A stretch of DNA of 64,000 nucleotides from the NCBI RefSeq assembly GCF_045290345.1, contig NZ_CP155447.1:10292001-10356000 (forward strand), read 5' to 3'. The stretch is from Singulisphaera sp045290345. GTDB taxonomy: Bacteria; Planctomycetota; Planctomycetia; Isosphaerales; Isosphaeraceae. Of this stretch, positions 33,509-42,548 are shown piece by piece. The notes beneath the pieces were generated by a model, which saw only the letters and a program-made list of their open reading frames with translations, did not search any database and was not told the origin of the DNA. Within the stretch, counting starts at the first letter, position 1; each line of letters begins with the position of its first letter. Both the position numbers and the translations under genes were made by a program.

Positions 33509-34498
33509 GTGAGTTGGTACTCGCGGTTCCTTTCATGGCTGAGGAATTTGATGAACGACTTCGTGGGGAAGTCTTCGGAAACTCGTGGCCAGAGCGACCT
33601 GGACGCCACCGCTGACCACCCCACGCCCCCGCCGCTGACGGTCCGCTCGAGTGGCCTGAAGCTCCTCGTTGGCGTGGTCTCGACGGTGGGCCGCTACCGC
33701 GAACACAACGAAGACAATTACTTCGTACCGGGCCGAAAATCGGTCCGATTTGACGCCCCGTCGGCCCCGGAAGGGAGCGGCGAGACCGTCTTGTCGTCAC
33801 TCGACCCCTCGTCCAACGTGCTCTTTATCGTCGCCGACGGTATGGGAGGGCAGCAGGCGGGCGAGCAGGCGAGCAAGATGGCCGTCGAGTTGATCCCGCG
33901 TGCCGTCTCACGGCGGCTCGGATCGGATGAATCGGACCCGAAAGTGGTACAAGGGCTGATTCGTGATTCGGTCGCCGACGCCAATCAGGAGATCCTCGGC
34001 TGTTCGGGAGCCGTGGCCGAATTCTCGAACATGGGGACCACCGTTGTCCTCGCGCTCTTCCGACACGATCGTGTGTTTGTTGCGGGCATCGGTGATTCGA
34101 GGGCGTACCGCCTTCGCGGCGGTCAGTTCGAGCAACTTACCGAGGACCATTCCCTGGCCGATGCGCTGGGTCGCGCAGGCACGATCACCAAGGAAGAAGT
34201 CGCCAATCATAAGTTCAAGAATGTGCTCTACCTCTACCTCGGCAGCAAGGACGCACGGGGCGGACCCGAGGAAGTTCGGGTCCTCGACGTCCTGCCGGGC
34301 GACCGATTCCTGCTCGCGACTGACGGGCTGACAGGGGTCGTTCACGACGAGGAACTGGCCCGAGTGCTCCAGACTTGCGACGACCCGCAGAAGGCGGCGC
34401 GAGTCCTGATCGACCAGGCACTGGCCAATGACTCGAAGGACAATATCACCAGTTTGGTTATCCACGTGGTGAACGAGGTCGAACGCGCGACCTTGTAA
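33509..34498 (+). CDS. PP2C-type Ser/Thr protein phosphatase
   Basis: 329 residues. The GTG start at 33509 follows AGAAGG at 8 bases. A 50-residue N-terminal segment precedes the PP2C domain, which shows the metal-binding motifs EHNEDN (65-70) and VADGMGG (108-114), then GDSRAYRLR, ATDGLTGV and the final DNITSLV. It removes phosphate from Ser/Thr with two Mn/Mg ions. The next gene downstream encodes a Ser/Thr kinase, so the pair is probably a reversible phosphorylation module; a 216-base gap makes co-transcription likely but not certain. Cytosolic. Confidence 0.92.
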   Translation: MSWYSRFLSWLRNLMNDFVGKSSETRGQSDLDATADHPTPPPLTVRSSGLKLLVGVVSTVGRYREHNEDNYFVPGRKSVRFDAPSAPEGSGETVLSSLDPSSNVLFIVADGMGGQQAGEQASKMAVELIPRAVSRRLGSDESDPKVVQGLIRDSVADANQEILGCSGAVAEFSNMGTTVVLALFRHDRVFVAGIGDSRAYRLRGGQFEQLTEDHSLADALGRAGTITKEEVANHKFKNVLYLYLGSKDARGGPEEVRVLDVLPGDRFLLATDGLTGVVHDEELARVLQTCDDPQKAARVLIDQALANDSKDNITSLVIHVVNEVERATL

Positions 34499-34714
34499 CG
34501 ACCGCCTTCGTCGTTCCAGAAGTCGTCCTGAACCCCATGTTGACTACTGGGTCCGCTCCATTAACGAACCTCGATCGGTCGTGGTTTCCGACTCGTGGTC
34601 CGTTGTCAGGTCGCGCCAGGCGCCCGTCGCACACCGAATCCAGTGCTCGTGATCATCCGCCCCGGCGTTGTCGCCGGCATGAGTGGACCGTCCCAACCAA
34701 GGGGTCTGAGCATC

Positions 34715-36100
34715 ATGCCGCGGCTTGACGACTTCCTGGCGAACCTGGCCACGAGCGGCTTGGTGCCCTCGGACGAGTTGGCCCGGGCCCGGGCCAACCT
34801 GCTACCGGGCGAACCAGGCGCCGATGCGGCTGTCCGCCTTGCCAAGTGGTTGATCCAGCTCGATCTCCTGACCCCGTACCAGGCCAGGAAGGTCCTCGCC
34901 GGTGCCACCCGTGGCTTCTTCCTCGGAGGCTACCGGATCCTCCGGCCGATCGGTGAGGGGGGGATGGGGAAGGTCTTTCTCGCCGCCCGCGACGGAAAAC
35001 CGCAGCGGGTCGCAATCAAGGTGCTTCCTCCCAAGAAGGCCGCCGAGGAAGGACAGGCCTTACTTCGATTCCGCCGCGAAATGGAACTGTCGCGCCGAGC
35101 CAATCATCCCAACCTGGCGCGTACCCTCGACGTCGGCAGCGAGGGAAACGTTCATTTCATGGTGCTTGAGTACATTCCGGGCGACAGCCTCTATCACACG
35201 GTGAAGGGAAAAAACGGCGGCCCGCTTCGCGTCGCCGACACAGCGCGATTCTTCCTCAAAGTCCTCGACGGCCTCGAAGCCGCCCATAACTCCGGCCTGA
35301 TCCATCGCGACATCAAGCCGTCGAACATCATGGTGACTCCCGACGGTGATGCCCGGATCCTCGACCTGGGGCTGGCCAAGGCGATCAACGAGGAGAGTCC
35401 GCTCACTCGCCCGAACGTTGTGATCGGTACGCTCGACTACGCCAGCCCCGAGCAACTCGGCAACGCCGCGCGGGCCGACCGCCGGAGCGACCTCTACAGT
35501 CTCGGCTGCACGCTCTACTTCACCCTCTCGGGCCGGGCCCCGTTTGAAGGGGGCGACGTCGTCAACAAGATCTTCAAGCAACGCATGGAAGATCCGGAGC
35601 CCCTGGAACGAGTGGCCCGCGGTGTCCCTGCAGCGTTCGCGGCGATCGTCCGCAAGCTCATGGCCAAGTCGCCCGACGATCGGTATCAGAACTGCGAGGA
35701 GCTTCGCCCCGACATCGCGCGCTGGACCGACCCGGAAAAAGTCAGGGCAATCCTCGGTACCGAGGCCGAATCGGCCAGCGCGTTCCGACCGCCCCCCCCC
35801 GAGTTGGAAGACGATGACCTCCGTCTGCTCTCCGTCGACGAGTCGCAAAGTTCCCAACCCTTCTCGCTCCGCGACCTGGGCGAGGCCGAGCCGGCCCTCG
35901 CCCCCATGCATCGCTCCCCCCCGCCCCCCGTCCCCGCCCTTGTCCTGCTCCCTGGTGAACGGGAACGACGCGAAGCCGCGAACCACGCCTACATAGGTCG
36001 TCGAACCGAGCCGGATGACTCACGATGGCTCGTCCACTTCGTCGCCATCGCACTCGTCATCGGGGTTCTCGCCATCTTGGGAATTACGCTACTCCGTTGA
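34715..36100 (+). CDS. Membrane-anchored Ser/Thr protein kinase
   Basis: 461 residues from ATG 34715, with AAGGGG about 10 bases upstream; the frame is open to 34595 with a Met at 34679. An N-terminal helical domain (1-70) precedes the Hanks-type kinase domain (about 72-340): Gly-rich loop IGEGGMGKV (79-87), Lys102 in VAIKVL, catalytic HRDIKPSN (197-204), DLGLA (217-221, DLG for DFG) and ASPEQ. A Pro-rich, acidic juxtamembrane stretch leads to a single C-terminal membrane helix (about 438-459), with almost nothing beyond. The kinase domain is therefore cytosolic and tail-anchored, without an external sensor. It lies downstream of the PP2C gene. Confidence 0.92.
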   Translation: MPRLDDFLANLATSGLVPSDELARARANLLPGEPGADAAVRLAKWLIQLDLLTPYQARKVLAGATRGFFLGGYRILRPIGEGGMGKVFLAARDGKPQRVAIKVLPPKKAAEEGQALLRFRREMELSRRANHPNLARTLDVGSEGNVHFMVLEYIPGDSLYHTVKGKNGGPLRVADTARFFLKVLDGLEAAHNSGLIHRDIKPSNIMVTPDGDARILDLGLAKAINEESPLTRPNVVIGTLDYASPEQLGNAARADRRSDLYSLGCTLYFTLSGRAPFEGGDVVNKIFKQRMEDPEPLERVARGVPAAFAAIVRKLMAKSPDDRYQNCEELRPDIARWTDPEKVRAILGTEAESASAFRPPPPELEDDDLRLLSVDESQSSQPFSLRDLGEAEPALAPMHRSPPPPVPALVLLPGERERREAANHAYIGRRTEPDDSRWLVHFVAIALVIGVLAILGITLLR

Positions 36101-36197
36101 ACTTTTCAGCAATGGCGCACCGTTTGCTTGGTCAAGGCACTGCACGCCTACGACACAAGCAATTCGCGTGGGATTTGAAGCGGGGGGACTTCCACAG

Positions 36198-36404
36198 ATG
36201 GCTGTTTTTCACGGCTTGATTGCAAGCAAAACGGGCACGCCACTTCAGGGCGATGTGGTCGAAATCGGCTTATTACTGCCTGCAGATCGAGCCGACGCGC
36301 TGGTCGAACTCTCCAAACGACGCCACCAAAGCGTTGCCCAGATTCTCCGCGATCTCATCGACCGTGCGCTCACCGACGATGAGCTGGCCACACGCTGGTC
36401 CTGA
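36198..36404 (+). CDS. Small ribbon-helix-helix-like protein
   Basis: 68 residues from ATG 36198, preceded by a GGGGGGA stretch. The C-terminal half (LPADRADALVELSKRRHQSV, then AQILRDLIDRAL) has the pattern of a CopG/Arc-type ribbon-helix-helix DNA-binding domain, as in small antitoxins or regulators. No toxin gene is adjacent. It lies 97 bases after the kinase. A longer frame from 36015 overlaps the kinase and is unlikely. Confidence 0.6.
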   Translation: MAVFHGLIASKTGTPLQGDVVEIGLLLPADRADALVELSKRRHQSVAQILRDLIDRALTDDELATRWS

Positions 36405-36528
36405 CCTCTTTTTTTTCAATTTGGGTACATTTGTTTAGATCCATCTTGTCAGAAGGTGATCGTTCGAGCGACAATTGGGGGAAGCTCGTCGAAAAAGTCG
36501 GCGAGCCGAGGGGGGTCTGCCTCAACCC

Positions 36529-39500
36529 ATGTCACGCAACGATGGCCTGGACGGCTTTCTGCCGGTCGTGGCCGCCTGGTTTCGAACCACCTTCGGTGCG
36601 CCCACCCCTCCTCAGCAATCAGGCTGGCCGGCGATCGCCGAGGGCCGAAACACACTCATTTTCGCCCCCACCGGTTCGGGCAAAACACTGGCGGCATTCC
36701 TGGCCTGTCTTGACCATCTCTGGCGGACGCCAAGGCGTGCACCCGGGGCGCGAATCCTCTATATCTCACCGCTGAAGGCCCTGAACCAGGACGTCTATCG
36801 CAACCTTCAGATGCCTCTCGAGGGGATCTTGGAGACGGCTCGCGCAACCGGTACAGAGTTGGCTCCGCTCACGGTTGCGGTCCGGAGCGGTGATACGTCC
36901 CCGGCTGACCGCCAGAAGCTCGTCCGCAAGCCTCCCGACATCCTGATCACTACGCCCGAGTCGCTGCACCTGATGCTGACGAGCCGGGCCCGAGAGACTT
37001 TACGGTCACTCTCCCACGTGATCATTGATGAGATCCACGCCCTTTGCCCCAACAAACGCGGTGTGTTCCTCGCCCTCTTGCTGGAACGTCTGGAGGCGAT
37101 CAACCCCAATGGGTTCGTCCGCGTGGGCCTTTCGGCCACCCAGCGGCCGCTCGACGAAGTCGCGCGGTACCTGGGCGGCTGCCGGATCAAAACCGGCCCC
37201 GGATCGAAGACTCGACTCGAACCGAGACCGGTGACGATCGTCGACACGGGGCACCGCAAAGAGCTCGACTTGCAAATCCTCGTGCCGTTCGAGCGGCCAG
37301 GACCCGTCGCCCCCGGCACGACCTGGCCCGCCATCGAACGCCGACTCCTCGAGCTCATTCGCGCGCACCGCTCGACGATCATCTTCGCCAACAACCGGCG
37401 GGTTGTGGAACGGCTGACCTCTCATCTGAACGAACTCGAAGAAGAACATGAGACGCCCGTCACCTCGCTGGTTCGCTCGCATCATGGCAGCCTGAGTCTG
37501 GAAGAACGGCGGAACACGGAAGAGGCTCTGAAGGGGGGCGAGCTTCAAGCCGTGGTGGCCACGGCGTCACTGGAACTCGGGATCGACATGGGCGCGGTCG
37601 ACTTGGTCTGCCAGGTCGAATCGCCCGGCAGCGTAGCGCGGGGACTTCAGCGGGTCGGCCGCGCGGGGCACGTGGTCGGTCGGGTCAGTAAGGGGCGGCT
37701 CATCGCCAAGACGGCCAGCGACCTCCTGGAATCGGCGGCGCTCTGCCGCGCGATGGTGGGCGGCACGGTCGAGTCGTTGCGCGTGCCGAACGGTTGTCTC
37801 GACGTGCTCGCCCAGCAAGTGGTTGCCTGCGTGGCGATGGATCGCTGGGATGTCCCCGCGCTCTTCGACCTGGTCCGTTCGGCGTATCCCTATGCCAAGC
37901 TCTCCCCGTCCGCATTCGACAGCGTGCTTCGAATGGTTGCGGGTCGATTCCCCACCGAGACCTTCCGCGACCTCCGGGCCCGGGTGACCTGGGACCGGGT
38001 CCACAACCGCCTGCACGCGCTGCCCGGCAGCGCACGGCTCGCGGTGACCAGCGGTGGGACGATCCCGGACACCGGCCAGTACCCCGTCTATCTGGGCAAT
38101 GAGGGGCCTCGGCTGGGTGAGCTCGACGAGGAATTCGTCCTCGAACGCCGGGTGGGAGAGACCTTCGTGCTCGGGACCGCCACCTGGCGGATCGAGGCCA
38201 TTGAGGCGCACCGAGTCGTGGTGGCTCGGGCCGAGGGGCAGGCCGCCATGATGCCGTTCTGGCGCGGAGAGGATGCGGCAAGGACCGCGGAGCTCGGCGA
38301 AGCCGTGGGAGCCCTGAGCCGCGAGCTGGTCGAGCGGCTCGACGACCCGGGGCTGTCGGCCTGGCTTCAGTCCGACTGTCATCTCGAGCCGGCCGCGGCG
38401 GAGTCGTTGCGCGACCACTTCGCGCGTCAGGTCAGGACCGTCGGAGCCGCCCCCGACGACCGGACCGTCGTGATCGAGTCCTTCCGCGATCCGGCCGGCG
38501 AGATGGGGGTGGCCGTACTCACTCCCTTCGGCGGTAAACTTCATCAGGCCTTGAAACTTGCCCTTCAAGGCCGGTTGCGGGAGCGGTTGGGAATCTCTCT
38601 GTCCTGCCTTCACGCCGACGATGGGATCTTGATTCGCCTGCCCCAGAACGACGATCCTCCCCTCGACCTGTTCGACGGCCTTACCGCCGAACTTGCCGAG
38701 CGGCTGATCCGTGACGAGCTTGGGGAGAGCGCCCTGTTCGGGCTCCGGTTTCGCCAGAATGCCGGGAGGGCGCTACTCATGCCCCGGCCCGACCCGTCGA
38801 AGCGAACGCCGCTCTGGCTCCAGCGGCTCCGGGCTAAGGACCTGCTGCAAGTCGTCCGGCAATTCCCTGACTTCCCGATCGTGGTCGAGACCTACCGTGA
38901 ATGTCTCAACGACGACCTCGACTTGCCCCGACTCCGCCTCTTTCTCGACCGCGTCGCCTCGGGTGCCATCCGGATCGTGACGCGCCGCGGTGAGATCGCC
39001 TCCCCGTTCGCGGCCGACCTCATCTTTCGCTTTACCTCCCAATTCCTTTATCAGTGGGACGAGCCCCGACGAGCCGATCGCCAAGCGGGCCGGGCAGCGG
39101 TGGACGAAGGCCTTCTCGATCCGTTGCTCGACCCAGCAAGCCAGGCGCACTGGCTCGACCCCAACGCGATTGGTCAGGTTGACAGCCGGCTCCGTGAGGT
39201 CGGCCGCCCCCCTCGCACGGTCGACGAAATGGCCGAAACCCTGCTTCGACTGGGAGATCTCGCACCAGGCGAGTTGAGCGGCCCGATGCTCGGCTTCCTC
39301 GTCGAGCTTCACGCGCAGGGCAGGGCCGCGGAAATCGAGCTCCCAGGCACGGCCGAGCCCTCCCGCTGGATCAGCGCGGAGGAATCAATCCTCTATGCGT
39401 CGGCCTTTGCCAGCGAACCGAGCGACGCTGGGCAAGAGACGATCGTCCGCCGTTTCCTCAGCACCCACGCCCTGGTCGGCCTCGACGAACTCCTCCGCCG

Positions 39501-40935
39501 CTACCCGCTGGACCCGGCGGCGGCAACCGACCTGCTTGAACGTTGGGAAGAGCAGGGGAGGTTGATCCGCCTCGAGCCGGCCGGCGACTCGGGCGAGCCC
39601 CTCTGGGCCGAGCGGCGAAACCTCGAGGAGGTCCGTCGCCTCTCCATCGCCCTGCGACGGCGGGAGAGTGTGGCCGTCTCCCCCGAAGTCTTCGCCGACT
39701 TTGTGGCCCGCCGTCAGCACGTTCATCCGGCAACGCGCTGGGAGGGACAAGCGGCGGTTGCCCTGATCCTGGACCAGCTCGCTGGGTTCGCAACCCCGGC
39801 CGACCTCTGGGAAACCGACATTTTGCCAAGGCGGCTACGCGACTTCCGCGCAGCCTGGCTCGACGACCTCCTCTCGGCCGGTGGCTGGTCCTGGCGAGCC
39901 GAAGGGGAGACCAAGGGGGAGCCACGCGTCGGCTTCGCACCTCGTGACTTCGTCGGCGGCTGGCCCCTCCCCGACGCTCCCCCCACCCTCTCGGACAATG
40001 AGAGCCGAGTCCTCGCCGAGCTCGAGGGTCGAGGCGCCTCGTTCGCGACCGACCTGACTCGGCACCTGGGCCTCGAACCCTCACGCACGCGGCTGGCGCT
40101 CGATCGCTTGCTCCGGCTCGGCCTGGCCACGAACGACCGATTCGATCCCCTCCGACCTGGCGGTTCCGCAATGACCGAGGCACTCACCCGCGCCTCGGCG
40201 GCCGCCGCGGGGCACCGACCGAGCTTGCAGCGTTCCCGTCCCTCACTTCGTCGTACCGCATCGAGTCGTCCCGAGGGACGCTGGTCGCGGTTGGAGTCGG
40301 TGGAGGCAGATCCCGAGACAAGCCACCTCGCCTGGGCCGCGGTCCTGCTCGAACGGTACGGTGTTCTGGCTCGCGAAACAGCCGCACTCGACACGTGGTG
40401 CCCTCCTTGGCGCAACTTGGCCCCCTGGCTCGCCCGGGCAGAGTTGAGAGGCGAGCTCCGGCGAGGCTATTTTGTGGAGGGGCTCTCGGGCGTTCAGTAC
40501 GCAACGCTCGACGTTGCCGAAGCGTTGGCCAAGCGAGCAGGCGACCGGGAACCTACTCCTGAGTTCGTTTTGATCTCATCCCTGGACCCGGCCAACCTAT
40601 ACGGCTCGGGAGCGCCGTTCGACATCGACCTGCTCAACGGAGGAACCGCGCGGTTACCTCGCAATCCCACAAATTTCCTGGTCTTACGGGATGGCCGCCC
40701 GATCTTGATCATCGAGGCAGGCGGCAAACGGCTGTCGGGCCTGGCTTCGGCCTCGGAACTGGACCTGCGCGGGGCCCTGGCCCTGGTTCCCAAGCTGGCA
40801 GGACCGTCGCGAAGAGTGCTGAAAGTCGAGACCTACAACACCAGCCCCGCAATTGAGAGCCCCGCCGCCCCTTGGTTGGCCGAGCTTGGGTTCGTGCGCG
40901 ATTATCCGGGAATGACGTATTACGCAGGTTGGTAG
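36529..40935 (+). CDS. lhr: Lhr-type ATP-dependent helicase
   Basis: 1468 residues from ATG 36529 (the frame is open to 36475). Superfamily 2 helicase of the Lhr class, an ATP-dependent 3'-5' nucleic-acid translocase acting in repair. Walker A APTGSGKT is at 46-53 and DEIH at 167-170; also visible are TTPESLHLML (motif Ic), GLSATQRPL (motif III) and a RecA2 half with SLELGIDMGAVDLV and QRVGRAGH. It is followed by the winged-helix and Lhr-core regions and a long C-terminal domain, as in full-length Lhr (E. coli about 1538). The metallophosphoesterase that often accompanies short Lhr-Core forms is not adjacent. Transcribed alone, probably monocistronic. Confidence 0.93.
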   Translation: MSRNDGLDGFLPVVAAWFRTTFGAPTPPQQSGWPAIAEGRNTLIFAPTGSGKTLAAFLACLDHLWRTPRRAPGARILYISPLKALNQDVYRNLQMPLEGILETARATGTELAPLTVAVRSGDTSPADRQKLVRKPPDILITTPESLHLMLTSRARETLRSLSHVIIDEIHALCPNKRGVFLALLLERLEAINPNGFVRVGLSATQRPLDEVARYLGGCRIKTGPGSKTRLEPRPVTIVDTGHRKELDLQILVPFERPGPVAPGTTWPAIERRLLELIRAHRSTIIFANNRRVVERLTSHLNELEEEHETPVTSLVRSHHGSLSLEERRNTEEALKGGELQAVVATASLELGIDMGAVDLVCQVESPGSVARGLQRVGRAGHVVGRVSKGRLIAKTASDLLESAALCRAMVGGTVESLRVPNGCLDVLAQQVVACVAMDRWDVPALFDLVRSAYPYAKLSPSAFDSVLRMVAGRFPTETFRDLRARVTWDRVHNRLHALPGSARLAVTSGGTIPDTGQYPVYLGNEGPRLGELDEEFVLERRVGETFVLGTATWRIEAIEAHRVVVARAEGQAAMMPFWRGEDAARTAELGEAVGALSRELVERLDDPGLSAWLQSDCHLEPAAAESLRDHFARQVRTVGAAPDDRTVVIESFRDPAGEMGVAVLTPFGGKLHQALKLALQGRLRERLGISLSCLHADDGILIRLPQNDDPPLDLFDGLTAELAERLIRDELGESALFGLRFRQNAGRALLMPRPDPSKRTPLWLQRLRAKDLLQVVRQFPDFPIVVETYRECLNDDLDLPRLRLFLDRVASGAIRIVTRRGEIASPFAADLIFRFTSQFLYQWDEPRRADRQAGRAAVDEGLLDPLLDPASQAHWLDPNAIGQVDSRLREVGRPPRTVDEMAETLLRLGDLAPGELSGPMLGFLVELHAQGRAAEIELPGTAEPSRWISAEESILYASAFASEPSDAGQETIVRRFLSTHALVGLDELLRRYPLDPAAATDLLERWEEQGRLIRLEPAGDSGEPLWAERRNLEEVRRLSIALRRRESVAVSPEVFADFVARRQHVHPATRWEGQAAVALILDQLAGFATPADLWETDILPRRLRDFRAAWLDDLLSAGGWSWRAEGETKGEPRVGFAPRDFVGGWPLPDAPPTLSDNESRVLAELEGRGASFATDLTRHLGLEPSRTRLALDRLLRLGLATNDRFDPLRPGGSAMTEALTRASAAAAGHRPSLQRSRPSLRRTASSRPEGRWSRLESVEADPETSHLAWAAVLLERYGVLARETAALDTWCPPWRNLAPWLARAELRGELRRGYFVEGLSGVQYATLDVAEALAKRAGDREPTPEFVLISSLDPANLYGSGAPFDIDLLNGGTARLPRNPTNFLVLRDGRPILIIEAGGKRLSGLASASELDLRGALALVPKLAGPSRRVLKVETYNTSPAIESPAAPWLAELGFVRDYPGMTYYAGW

Positions 40936-41109
40936 TCGCGCCGGGTTTGCGCCCGGTTTCTCCTGCTCCTCGCGTGAAGCAATCGCGAAGGCAGCGGGCG
41001 GCTACCCAATCGGCCAGCCGTTTGCTAGATTCAAGTTTCGCAACGACAGTCCGGCCCTGCAATGACCTGCGGTCACCGCTTCAGGCTCACTTTTCGGAGG
41101 TTGATCCCC

Positions 41110-41712
41110 ATGACACGAGCACGATTCATGAGTCGGTTTCTCTTTGGTATCACCGCGTTCTGCGGGCTCGGCGCCATGACGATGACCGCCACCGCCGCCG
41201 ATGACAAGCCGGTGGTGATCCTCGACACGACCCTGGGACCAATTACCATTGAACTTGACCGGGCCAAGGCGCCGATCACAGTCGACAACTTCCTCAAGTA
41301 TGTCGACGACGGTTTCTACGACAATCTGATCTTCCACCGGGTGATGCCCGACTTCATGATTCAGGGCGGAGGGTTTGACGATCAGCTGAATGAGAAGCAG
41401 ACCAGGGCTTCGATCAAGAACGAGTCGGGCAACGGCTTGAGCAATACGCGCGGAACCATCGCGATGGCCCGCCTCAACGCCCCGAATTCGGCGACCGCTC
41501 AGTTCTTCATCAACCTGTTCGACGCAAATAGTCGGCTCGACAGCTACGGAGGCGGATATACTGTCTTCGGCAAGGTCACGGCGGGAATGGATGTGGTCGA
41601 CGCAATCGCCAAAGTCCAAACCACCACCAAATCCACCGCCAAAGGCAACCTCGAAGACGTCCCCGTCAAACCGATTTACATCAAGAGCGCCAAGCGGAAA
41701 GCCAAGTCCTGA
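41110..41712 (+). CDS. Exported cyclophilin-type peptidyl-prolyl isomerase
   Basis: 200 residues from ATG 41110 (CGGAGG 9 bases upstream); the frame is open to 41062. A signal peptide (MTRARFMSRFLFGITAFCGL, ending near ATAADD) directs it to the periplasm. The cyclophilin core has IFHRVMPDFMIQGG (catalytic Arg in HRV), RGTIAMAR and NSATAQFFINL, as in bacterial PpiA. It catalyses cis-trans isomerisation of Xaa-Pro bonds in folding exported proteins. A basic tail (KSAKRKAKS) ends the protein. Monocistronic. Confidence 0.9.
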   Translation: MTRARFMSRFLFGITAFCGLGAMTMTATAADDKPVVILDTTLGPITIELDRAKAPITVDNFLKYVDDGFYDNLIFHRVMPDFMIQGGGFDDQLNEKQTRASIKNESGNGLSNTRGTIAMARLNAPNSATAQFFINLFDANSRLDSYGGGYTVFGKVTAGMDVVDAIAKVQTTTKSTAKGNLEDVPVKPIYIKSAKRKAKS

Positions 41713-41747
41713 CCCAATTTCGGCTAGCGGACGCACGCCGGACTCTC

Positions 41748-41776
41748 TTGACCCATGCTGGCGTGCGATCTAAGAT
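41748..41776 (+). promoter_or_regulatory. Candidate promoter of ferredoxin gene
   Basis: TTGACC (41748-41753) and TAAGAT (41771-41776) with a 17-base spacer fit a sigma-70 promoter, about 90 bases upstream of the ferredoxin ATG. Found by eye. Confidence 0.55.
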
Positions 41777-41866
41777 GTCCGGAGGTGCGCGTCTGGATTC
41801 GCTCCGGACCTCTCGATTCATGATCCTCTCGGTTTTGTGATATCAGGTATTCTTAGGAGTATATGA

Positions 41867-42166
41867 ATGGCTCACATCGTGGCCGAGCCTTGTTTTGACT
41901 GCAAGTACACCGACTGTGTTGTCGTCTGCCCCGTCGATTGCTTCTACGAAGGGGCGCAGATGCTTTACATCAACCCCGAGGAATGCATCGACTGCGAAGC
42001 GTGCGTCCCGGAGTGCCCCGTCGAGGCGATCTTCCACGAAGACAACCTGCCGGACGACTGGAAGGACTTCACTGCGTTGAATGCGGAAGAAGCCCCCAAG
42101 TGCCCCGTGATCAACGAGAAGAAGGACGCACTGGAAGGCGAGTCTTGCACGCCCGCCAAGAAGTAA
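41867..42166 (+). CDS. fdxA: 7Fe ferredoxin
   Basis: 99 residues; ATG 41867 with AGGAG 7 bases upstream. A small cytosolic electron carrier of the 3Fe-4S/4Fe-4S type. Cys9, Cys17 and Cys50 fit the 3Fe cluster, and Cys21, Cys40, Cys43 and Cys46 fit the 4Fe cluster, in the arrangement CxxxxxxxCxxxCP then CxxCxxCxxxCP. Two further Cys (12, 25) lie in the first half. The start MAHIVAEPCFDC is typical of FdxA-type proteins, with the C-terminal extension of about 45 residues usual in this group. Monocistronic, with a clear terminator at 42208-42239. The redox partner is not evident. Confidence 0.92.
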   Translation: MAHIVAEPCFDCKYTDCVVVCPVDCFYEGAQMLYINPEECIDCEACVPECPVEAIFHEDNLPDDWKDFTALNAEEAPKCPVINEKKDALEGESCTPAKK

Positions 42167-42207
42167 CACCAGCTGCGCGAACCGCCAAACCGAGTCGACC
42201 CCAACCC

Positions 42208-42239
42208 AACCCCAGACGCTCCTCTGGGGTTTCTTTTTT
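42208..42239 (+). terminator. Intrinsic terminator of ferredoxin gene
   Basis: Arms AACCCCAGA (42208-42216) and TCTGGGGTT (42223-42231) pair perfectly around the loop CGCTCC. TCTTTTTT follows. This is a classic rho-independent terminator 42 bases after the ferredoxin stop. Confidence 0.92.
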
Positions 42240-42319
42240 GCGCGGCGCAAACGAAAGAGGGGATGAATTCGCTCGGCGAACGAACATGGCTCTCCGCTCA
42301 GCAAACGACCGACGTACAG

Positions 42320-42431
42320 CTTCGCCGAACCCGTTTCCCTCGACGTCAACACCGATAGGCCATGGCCCCATCGTCGGCTTAACCATCCCCGAAGGGTGGG
42401 CACGGCCCACCCGACGGGAAAAATCGGATTC
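42320..42431 (+). repeat. Dispersed stem-loop repeat, copy 4 (loop deleted)
   Basis: Same orientation as copies 1 and 2, but 112 bp instead of 163. The left half (CTTCGCCGAACCCGTTTCCC on) and the end (GACGGGAAAAATCGGATTC) are kept. The two hairpin arms are fused into one (GGGTGGGCACGGCCCACCCG), so the loop and one arm are missing. It appears to be a deletion between the arms. Confidence 0.85.
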
Positions 42432-42548
42432 TGGAGGCAAAAACAGAACGAAGCCACGGTTGTTATCGGCCGTGTTCGAACGCGAATGGGCGAAGCCAGT
42501 TGGCTCCGCCCATAAAGTCGCAAATCCCAGATTGATTGGGAGTTGAAC

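Larger units (their letters stand above)
42167..42548. other. Convergent intergenic region with terminator and repeat copy 4
   Basis: About 380 bases between the ferredoxin and DUF1559 genes, which converge. It holds the ferredoxin terminator (42208-42239) and copy 4 of the dispersed repeat (42320-42431). No gene. Confidence 0.6.
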
